From the NCBI GenBank assembly GCA_002695115.1, contig NZOA01000035.1, forward strand, positions 63,341 to 74,430: 11,090 nucleotides of DNA, written 5' to 3'. Below, piece by piece: positions 1 to 5,354 of this stretch. Source of the stretch: Planctomycetota bacterium (GTDB lineage: Bacteria > Planctomycetota > UBA8108). The notes beneath the pieces were generated by a model, which was given only the letters and a program-made list of their open reading frames with translations, was not told the DNA's origin and made no database searches. Each line of letters opens with the position of its first letter. Position 1 is the first letter of the stretch. A program made the position numbers and the translations under genes.

Positions 1-461
1 CTGGCGCCGTCGACTGTCTCCACGGCGCCCTCGTTGATGAGTCAGGAGCCGCCCTGCTGAAGAAATACGGCGGTATCGATGAGCTCTTCACCCCGGCGGG
101 TTTCGCCCGCCACGCCGAGGAGCTCATCCCCAGGATGCTCAATCCCCACCTCGGAGACCTCGTAGCCAGGGTCGCCAGGGACCCCGGTCGAAAGCTGGGA
201 TGGAACGACCGCCTGGCGGGAACGCTGCGGCTTGGACTCGAGACCGGGATCGACATGCCGCGCTTCGCTCTCGCCGCGGCCGCCGCGCTTGCCTATCTCG
301 ACCCCTCCCTGAAAAACTCGGCGGACGCGCCCGGGCCCATCCTCCAATCTCTCTGGAAGAAAGACGCCCCCGCCGCCGCGGAGGCCGCTGCGGTCTGCTC
401 TCTCATCGAGGCCGGCCTGGAAAGGCTGAGAACTGTCCCGCCGGATCATCTTTTTACTTAG
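1..461 (+). CDS. Mannitol-1-phosphate 5-dehydrogenase / mannitol dehydrogenase family, C-terminal part (5' end outside window)
   Basis: The open frame runs in from the left edge (first full codon at 3) and stops at TAG 459-461, showing the last 152 residues. The segment at 141-215 reads NPHLGDLVARVARDP, then GRKLGWNDRL. It matches the C-terminal helical domain of MtlD-type polyol dehydrogenases, which carry an 'NPxxxDxxxRVxRxPxRKLGxNDRL' block. These enzymes interconvert mannitol 1-phosphate and fructose 6-phosphate (or mannitol and fructose) with NAD(H) in the cytoplasm. The N-terminal Rossmann domain and the catalytic lysine region are outside the window, so substrate cannot be assigned. 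The block resembles Bacillus-type MtlD as I recall it. The frame could start upstream or, less likely, at the internal ATG 135; the conserved-looking residues before 135 (ALVDESGAALLKKYG) favour the upstream start. No PTS gene is visible nearby. The 68-bp gap to the next gene would allow cotranscription. Confidence 0.8.
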   Translation, partial: GAVDCLHGALVDESGAALLKKYGGIDELFTPAGFARHAEELIPRMLNPHLGDLVARVARDPGRKLGWNDRLAGTLRLGLETGIDMPRFALAAAAALAYLDPSLKNSADAPGPILQSLWKKDAPAAAEAAAVCSLIEAGLERLRTVPPDHLFT

Positions 462-529
462 CCCGCTGTCTTCTCTTCGTAGATAATCTCCGCCTGCGGC
501 GTATACACGAAACAGAGCAGCACAAAACC

Positions 530-1849
530 ATGGCTCACCCAATCCTGATGCCCAAAGCCGGCCAGAGCATGACCGAGGGCAAGATCGTCACCTGGCTCAA
601 AAAGGAAGGTGACGCCATCGAGAGGGGCACCCCCCTCCTCGAGATAGAAACGGACAAGGCGAACCTCGATGTCGAGGCGACCGAGGAAGGCATCCTGCGG
701 CTCATCGCTCACCAGGAGGGAGAGACCGTTCCCGTGCTGACCGTGATCGGAGTCATCGGCGAGCAGGATGAAGACATCGACATCGAGACGCTGCGCAGCA
801 AACATGAAAAACCGGTCGAGGAAGAACCTTCGCCTGGAACAGGGAAGGCCGCCCCGGCACGGAAACCCAAACCGCCTGAAGCAACGAAGACGAAAACCGG
901 AAAAAAGAAGGCGCCTGCCGCCGAGGAGGCCGCAGCGGCGGGAGCTTCCGCGGCGGTGACGATCCTCCGGCAGCCCGCTCCGAGGCTGGATGACGGCAGG
1001 CGGGTGTCGGCATCTCCCCTGGCGAGACGCCTGGCCGCTGAACGCGGCATAGACATCCGTACGCTCGAGGGGAGCGGACCGGGCGGCCGGATCCTCAGAC
1101 GGGATATTGAGCAGACTCCAGGGAACGGCCAGGCGGCCACCCATCTCGAGGCCGATACGCAGCTGGCCTATCCCGATCCTGTCGACAGGCCTCCCGCGAA
1201 GGTGGCCCTCGAGGGCATGAGGGGTGCCATAGCCAAAGCCCTGCAGCATTCCAAGAGCACCATCCCCCACTTCTATACGACCATGGCGATCGACGTCGGC
1301 GAGGCGCTGGCGCTGAAAGAAACCCTGGCTGCTTCCGGCACCCGCGTGACGATCAACGACCTCGTTCTCAGAGCCTGCGCCCTGGCGCTCACCGATGAGC
1401 CGGGAGTCAACTGCCGGGTGGCGGATGATCACATCGAGTATCCCGAGGAGATCAACCTCGGCATCGCAGTCGGCAACGACGATGGCCTGGTGGTCCCGGT
1501 CGTCCTCGGCGCCCAGGACCACGACCTGGAATCCCTCGCAGCCGAAACCCACCGAATTATCGAGCAGGCCCGGGCGGGCAAGCTGACCGGTGCCGGACAG
1601 GGCACCTTCACGATCTCCAATCTCGGGATGTTCGGAATAGAATCCTTTACGGCCATCATCAATCCACCGGAGGCGGCCATCCTCGCCGTTGGCGGAATTC
1701 ACCAGGAGTCGGTACCCAGCGGCGGAGGGTTCGTATCGAGACCGATACTCAGGGTGACTCTCTCATGCGACCACCGGGCGATCGATGGATTCATCGCTGC
1801 GCGCTTCCTGTCGCGTATCAGGTTCTTACTCCAGACCGCGCGGCTCTGA
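530..1849 (+). CDS. Dihydrolipoamide acyltransferase (E2) of a 2-oxoacid dehydrogenase complex, pyruvate dehydrogenase-like
   Basis: This 439-residue protein is the E2 core of a 2-oxoacid dehydrogenase complex; it moves the acyl group from lipoamide to CoA. ATG 530 is chosen because the lipoyl domain begins at once (MAHPILMPKAGQSM); the frame is open further upstream but that part has no domain character. Domains: lipoyl domain 1-80 with lipoyl-lysine K43 in ETDKANLDVEA; Pro/Ala/Lys-rich linker about 85-155; peripheral-subunit-binding domain 159-195 (SASPLARRLAAERGIDI, then GSGPGGRI); catalytic domain about 225-439 with active-site H415 and D419 in DHRAIDG. There is one lipoyl domain, and the length is usual for short E2s. 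No good Shine-Dalgarno precedes the start. E1 and E3 genes are not in the window. The substrate could be pyruvate, acetoin or branched-chain 2-oxoacids; pyruvate is the default guess. The 3' end overlaps convergent lipB, whose product would act on K43. Confidence 0.93.
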   Translation: MAHPILMPKAGQSMTEGKIVTWLKKEGDAIERGTPLLEIETDKANLDVEATEEGILRLIAHQEGETVPVLTVIGVIGEQDEDIDIETLRSKHEKPVEEEPSPGTGKAAPARKPKPPEATKTKTGKKKAPAAEEAAAAGASAAVTILRQPAPRLDDGRRVSASPLARRLAAERGIDIRTLEGSGPGGRILRRDIEQTPGNGQAATHLEADTQLAYPDPVDRPPAKVALEGMRGAIAKALQHSKSTIPHFYTTMAIDVGEALALKETLAASGTRVTINDLVLRACALALTDEPGVNCRVADDHIEYPEEINLGIAVGNDDGLVVPVVLGAQDHDLESLAAETHRIIEQARAGKLTGAGQGTFTISNLGMFGIESFTAIINPPEAAILAVGGIHQESVPSGGGFVSRPILRVTLSCDHRAIDGFIAARFLSRIRFLLQTARL

Positions 1850-2596
1850 GAGTGGCCCCGTGGCCTTCGGCTCCGCCGGCGAACTGTCGCACAATTCGCC
1901 GACCTCTTCTCCCACAACGAGCCCCAGGGACACCCCCAGGCTGGCCTGGAGTTCCTCGTGTACCAGGACCCGGAGCTCCCCGGAAGAAGGCATCTTCCCC
2001 TTCGGCAATTCCCTGCGAAGGCTGGTCACTCCAGCATCGGAAATACCGCAGGGAACGATAGCCCCGAAGCCCTCGAGATCGTTCTCGAAATTGAGGGCGA
2101 AACCATGAGAGGTAATCCAGCGATTGCAGCGTACACCGAGGGCGGCGATCTTTCTTGGCGGGCTTCCCGCAATCCATACCCCTGTTCTCCCCTCGATCCG
2201 CACGCCCTCGAGACCGAGCTTCGCCAACACTCCGATAATTCCGTCTTCGAGCCCGCGCAGGTAGCGGTGAATATCCCTGCGGCAAGGCGCTTGGGCGAGA
2301 TCGACGACAGGATACCCGACAAGCTGCCCCGGCTCATGGCAGGTAATATCTCCCCCCCGCGAGGTCTCTACAACCATCACTCCGCGGGCCTCGAGGTCGT
2401 CTGTGGGCAATAGGAGATGGCTGGACCCGCCGGAGGTGCCCAGCGTGATGGTCGGCGGATGCTCCAGCAACCAGAGCAGATCTCCCAGGATTCCGTCCTG
2501 GCGCAGGCTCACCAGCCGCTCCTGTACCAGCAACGAATACCGATAATCAACAAGCGAACTTCCGGAAGACTCGGAGCAGTTAGCGTGAACTACCAT
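1826..2596 (-). CDS. lipB: Lipoyl(octanoyl) transferase LipB
   Basis: LipB moves octanoate from octanoyl-ACP to the lipoyl-domain lysine of E2 and GcvH proteins, the first step of de novo lipoate assembly in the cytoplasm. The 256-residue product shows the family motifs in order: RGGDITCHEPGQLVGYP (80-96; many members have HGPGQ), GRTGVWI (136-142), RKIAALGV (148-155) with the conserved lysine K149, RWITSHGFALN (159-169), and PCGI (182-185) with the catalytic cysteine C183. About 28 C-terminal residues extend beyond the usual core and lie partly over the E2 gene. The ATG at 2596 has no clear Shine-Dalgarno, and a promoter-like pair lies so close that the mRNA may be near-leaderless. LipA is not in the window. 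The gene converges on the E2 gene with a 24-bp 3' overlap and diverges from ftsH. Confidence 0.95.
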   Translation of the reverse strand: MVVHANCSESSGSSLVDYRYSLLVQERLVSLRQDGILGDLLWLLEHPPTITLGTSGGSSHLLLPTDDLEARGVMVVETSRGGDITCHEPGQLVGYPVVDLAQAPCRRDIHRYLRGLEDGIIGVLAKLGLEGVRIEGRTGVWIAGSPPRKIAALGVRCNRWITSHGFALNFENDLEGFGAIVPCGISDAGVTSLRRELPKGKMPSSGELRVLVHEELQASLGVSLGLVVGEEVGELCDSSPAEPKATGPLSEPRGLE

Positions 2597-2604
2597 AGCG
2601 CGTT

Positions 2605-2633
2605 ATGATATCATGACTCGATTAGCGTCTAAA
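2605..2633 (-). promoter_or_regulatory. Candidate sigma70-type promoter for lipB
   Basis: Read on the minus strand, TTTAGA (2633-2628, 4/6 to TTGACA) is separated by 17 bp from TATCAT (2610-2605, 5/6 to TATAAT). Initiation 6-8 bases downstream would fall at about 2597-2599, next to the lipB ATG at 2596. The -10 lies in the palindrome ATGATATCAT (2605-2614), so on the plus strand a TATGAT (2604-2609) faces ftsH, though only a poor -35 (TTAGCG, 2580-2585) accompanies it. This is matching by eye; chance matches are common. Confidence 0.3.
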
Positions 2634-2695
2634 CGCGCCCGCTGCAGGTTCCAGCGGGAGAATTCCACGGCATTTACGCGGAGCCAGGCAAGAAA

Positions 2696-4774
2696 GTGGC
2701 AGAAAACAGCGACAAGCAGGAAGATCCCGGTCTGAAACAGGACGACTCCGGGCGCCCCAAGCGCAAATCCGGTCTGAATCTCTTCCAGGTTGGCCTCATC
2801 ATCATGCTCGCTGTCATCATGCTGAGCATCTTCCTGACGAAGAAACAGAACGAAGCCTCCTACAACGAATTCAGGGAACACCTCGCGGCCGGGCACGTCG
2901 AATGGGTTCAGCTCGAGGACGAAGAATTCGTCGGCGTCATGACCATCCCCAAGGACTACAAGTCCGAGTCGGTGCCCCCTGACGCCACGGGTGAAAACCA
3001 AGAGAACAACAAGCCCGATATCGCCCATGCTCCCTTTGGAGGCGAGATAGGTAAGTTGCCTAAGGAAGAGTCCTTCCGCTTCACCACCACGGCGATCAAG
3101 AACCCGCAGGACAGGAAGGAGATCATGGATCTCCTTAAAGAAAAAAAGATCCCCACAAAGATAACTCCTCCAAGCGGCTGGAGCACCATGCTCGTCTGGA
3201 TGCTGCCGTTCTTCCTGATCCTCTTCCTCTGGATCATGATGATGCGTCAGTCCGGACAGCTCGGGCGAACAGCCATGTCCTTCGGAAAAGCCCGGGCAAA
3301 AATGGCGGGAGAATCCGATGACAAGGTAACCTTCGCTGATGTAGCCGGCTGCCAGGAGGCCAAGGTCGAGCTGATGGAGGTCGTCGACTTCCTCAAGGCT
3401 CCCGGAAAGTACCAGACCCTCGGCGGGCGGATGCCCAAGGGGATGCTCCTGGTAGGTCCTCCTGGAACGGGAAAGACACTGATGGCCCGCGCCGTCGCCG
3501 GCGAAGCGGCCAGGCCTTTCTTCCAGCTCAGCGGCTCCGATTTCGTCGAGATGTTCGTGGGAGTTGGAGCTTCCCGCGTAAGAGACCTCTTCGAGCAGGC
3601 CAAGGGCAAGGCTCCCTGCATCGTATTCGTGGACGAGCTGGACGCGGTGGGCCGCCAGCGCGGCGCCGGGCTCGGAGGCGGGCACGATGAACGGGAGCAA
3701 ACCCTGAACCAGTTGCTTGTCGAGATGGACGGTTTCGACACGACCTCCGGGGTTATCTTCCTGGCCGCGACCAACCGCCCGGACGTCCTGGACCCGGCGC
3801 TGCTGCGGCCGGGGCGATTTGACCGCCAGATCGTCATCGACGCGCCCGATCTCGAGGGCAGAAAAGCGATCCTCGAGGTACACGCCAAGAACAAGGTCCT
3901 CTCCGACAGCATCGATTTCAACCTGATCGCGGCAAATACCTCGGGCTTCACCGGCGCGGATCTCGCCAACCTTCTCAACGAGGCGGCCCTCATGGCGGCC
4001 AGGAAAAATGCCACCGAGATAACCCAGGCAGAGCTCGATGAAGCGGTTGAGCGTGTCATCGCGGGTCCGGAACGCCGCAGCAGGAAGCTGGGAAAAGAAG
4101 AGCTCGCCAAGGTCGCCTATCACGAGGCCGGTCACGCCCTGGTCGCCGCGCTGTGTGAGAACGCTGACCCGGTAAGAAAAATATCGATCATCCCCCGCGG
4201 CCACGCCGCGCTGGGATATACCATGCAGACTCCCGAAGCGGATCGCTACCTGACGAGCAAGCCGGATCTCCTGGACAAGCTCAAGGGCCTGCTGGCAGGC
4301 AGAGCCGCAGAGCTCCTGGTCTTCGAGGAGCTCTCCACCGGCGCCGGAAACGACCTCGAGCGCGCGACACATATCGCCAGGAGCATGATCTGCCGTTTCG
4401 GTATGAGCGAGAAGCTCGGACCGGTCGTCTACGGAAGGGAAAGCCAGCAGGTCTTCCTTGGAAGAGATATGACCCAGGAAGATCGGAACTTCAGCGAAAG
4501 CACCGCCCAGGAAATCGACGCTGAGGTCAGACGCCTGATCGAGGAGGCCAACGAGGAGGCGATGGCGATCATAGAGAAAAACAGGATCTGCCTCAACCGC
4601 ATCGCGGAGACCCTCCTCGAGAAGGAGGTCATGCAGGGCGAAGATCTCGACGAACTCCTCAAGGAAATCCTGGGAGAGGTCCCTGGAACGAGCAGCGGTC
4701 CTGCCCCCATCCCAGGGGTCCCGCCCCTGGCGGAAACGGAAACCGGTGATTCAGAAGAGACCCCTGCCGCCTGA
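2696..4774 (+). CDS. ftsH: ATP-dependent zinc metalloprotease FtsH
   Basis: FtsH is a hexameric inner-membrane AAA+ protease that extracts and degrades unassembled membrane proteins and short-lived regulators. Its 692 residues show TM1 at about 28-47, an external domain to about 160, TM2 at about 163-183, and an AAA module with Walker A GPPGTGKT (254-261), pore loop MFVGVG (286-291), Walker B VFVDELDA (310-317) and second region of homology [20 protein letters not shown] (358-377; arginine fingers R374, R377). The peptidase domain has the zinc site HEAGH (476-480) and the likely third ligand D553 in GNDLERAT. All catalytic residues are present. The start is GTG 2696; an in-frame stop at 2630-2632 limits extension, and GGAG at 2680-2683 is a somewhat distant ribosome site. 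The C-terminal 30 residues are Pro/Glu/Thr-rich and variable. The external domain has a polar stretch at about 97-120. It is flanked by divergent lipB and convergent glnB and appears monocistronic. Confidence 0.97.
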   Translation: MAENSDKQEDPGLKQDDSGRPKRKSGLNLFQVGLIIMLAVIMLSIFLTKKQNEASYNEFREHLAAGHVEWVQLEDEEFVGVMTIPKDYKSESVPPDATGENQENNKPDIAHAPFGGEIGKLPKEESFRFTTTAIKNPQDRKEIMDLLKEKKIPTKITPPSGWSTMLVWMLPFFLILFLWIMMMRQSGQLGRTAMSFGKARAKMAGESDDKVTFADVAGCQEAKVELMEVVDFLKAPGKYQTLGGRMPKGMLLVGPPGTGKTLMARAVAGEAARPFFQLSGSDFVEMFVGVGASRVRDLFEQAKGKAPCIVFVDELDAVGRQRGAGLGGGHDEREQTLNQLLVEMDGFDTTSGVIFLAATNRPDVLDPALLRPGRFDRQIVIDAPDLEGRKAILEVHAKNKVLSDSIDFNLIAANTSGFTGADLANLLNEAALMAARKNATEITQAELDEAVERVIAGPERRSRKLGKEELAKVAYHEAGHALVAALCENADPVRKISIIPRGHAALGYTMQTPEADRYLTSKPDLLDKLKGLLAGRAAELLVFEELSTGAGNDLERATHIARSMICRFGMSEKLGPVVYGRESQQVFLGRDMTQEDRNFSESTAQEIDAEVRRLIEEANEEAMAIIEKNRICLNRIAETLLEKEVMQGEDLDELLKEILGEVPGTSSGPAPIPGVPPLAETETGDSEETPAA
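3116..3136 (+). repeat. 9-bp-arm inverted repeat inside ftsH with embedded Shine-Dalgarno-like sequence
   Basis: AAGGAGATC (3116-3124) and its exact reverse complement GATCTCCTT (3128-3136) flank a three-base ATG (3125-3127). That ATG is ftsH codon 144, in frame. The left arm contains AAGGAG, a strong Shine-Dalgarno-like string three bases before the ATG. The repeat is seen directly; any role in hairpin formation or internal initiation is inference. Confidence 0.7.
4712..4730 (+). repeat. GC-rich 7-bp inverted repeat near the 3' end of ftsH
   Basis: CCAGGGG (4712-4718) and CCCCTGG (4724-4730) are exact reverse complements around a 5-base loop, inside the Pro-rich C-terminal codons of ftsH, about 40 bases before the stop. 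No T-run follows on either strand, so it does not look like an intrinsic terminator. It may be incidental in GC-rich coding sequence. Confidence 0.45.
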
Positions 4775-4883
4775 GCCCGCTACGGCCGGCTCACCCCCCA
4801 CTGAATCCGGTAGCCTGCCTGTGTCTCGTCTCACTCGTGGCCCGGGATCGGCAGCGCAAGCCGACAGAACGAATCAAGCCCGC

Positions 4884-5231
4884 TCAGATAGCCTCTGAGC
4901 CGCGCTCACCTGTCCTGATGCGGATGACATCTTCGAGTGGTTGTACGAAGATCTTGCCATCACCTATATTACCTTCCGGACCGCTTCGTCCACCGCGGAT
5001 GATCGCCTCGATCGTGGGTTCCACGAACTCCTCGTTCACGGCGATATCGAGCCGGACCTTGGGCAACAGGTTTACCTCGTACTCATGTCCTCGATAGACC
5101 TCAGTATGGCCCTTCTGCCTTCCGAGTCCCTTGACATCCCCAACCGTCAGACGGAAGACCTCGACCTTGCTGAGGGCCTCCTTGACGGCTTCCAGCCGCG
5201 CAGGCTGCACTATTGCGGTAATAAGCTTCAT
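4884..5231 (-). CDS. glnB: Nitrogen regulatory protein PII (GlnB/GlnK family)
   Basis: PII is a trimeric cytoplasmic sensor that binds ATP/ADP and 2-oxoglutarate and reports nitrogen status to targets such as glutamine synthetase control enzymes and AmtB. This 115-residue protein has the family start MKLITAIVQP, then VKGLGRQKGHTEVYRG (33-48), with T-loop tyrosines Y46 and Y51, Y51 being the usual uridylylation site. The nucleotide-binding segment GDGKIF (90-95, K93) and the C-terminal IRIRTGERG (103-111; R104, R106) are present. Compared with the 112-residue E. coli GlnB, everything from GDGK onward is shifted by +3, placing a three-residue insertion in the B-loop at about 84-88 (SGPEGN). Start is ATG 5231 with a weak AGG upstream. 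The gene lies 123 bp downstream of glnD on the same strand, fitting a modifier-substrate pair. No amtB is adjacent, so GlnB versus GlnK is unsettled. Confidence 0.94.
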   Translation of the reverse strand: MKLITAIVQPARLEAVKEALSKVEVFRLTVGDVKGLGRQKGHTEVYRGHEYEVNLLPKVRLDIAVNEEFVEPTIEAIIRGGRSGPEGNIGDGKIFVQPLEDVIRIRTGERGSEAI

Positions 5232-5303
5232 CGGAGCCTACTGTGTCCTTTTGAAAATCCCCGAGGCCGGATAGCCTGCTTCAACGAACCTAAACTGCTT
5301 TGT

Positions 5304-5320
5304 CAGGTATACGAGACCTG
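5304..5320. repeat. Small inverted repeat in the glnD-glnB gap
   Basis: CAGGT (5304-5308) and ACCTG (5316-5320) form a 17-base imperfect dyad centred on TATACGA in the 123-bp spacer between glnD and glnB. It could be an operator half-site pair upstream of glnB, but arms this short occur by chance. I see no convincing sigma54 -24/-12 element or sigma70 pair in the spacer, so I cannot tell whether glnB has its own promoter or is read from glnD. Confidence 0.25.
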
Positions 5321-5354
5321 CACCAACATAATCATACCGCGGGATCTGAGCAAG

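Noticed and set aside
95..111. GGCGGG/CCCGCC inverted repeat in the dehydrogenase gene
   Set aside because: Six-base arms inside well-matched coding sequence, expected by chance at this GC content.
200..529. Extension of the E2 frame upstream to 200
   Set aside because: Overlaps the dehydrogenase gene in another frame and is Arg-rich without domain character; the lipoyl domain begins exactly at ATG 530.
458..1702. A 414-codon open frame on the minus strand, antisense to the E2 gene
   Set aside because: Shadow of the E2 gene; no domain resemblance and Arg/Gly-rich low-complexity content.
4338..4347. 10-bp palindrome CCGGCGCCGG in ftsH
   Set aside because: Lies in the conserved STGAGND codons and is compatible with ordinary codon choice.
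2603..4372. A 589-codon open frame on the minus strand, antisense to ftsH
   Set aside because: Shadow of ftsH, which has every AAA and protease motif in the opposite frame.
4773..4792. Possible terminator after ftsH: GAGCC/GGCTC, and a second stem TCGGC/GCCGA at 4848-4864
   Set aside because: Only five base pairs each with loops of 7-10 bases and no T-run on either strand. The 109-bp ftsH-glnB convergent gap has no supported intrinsic terminator.
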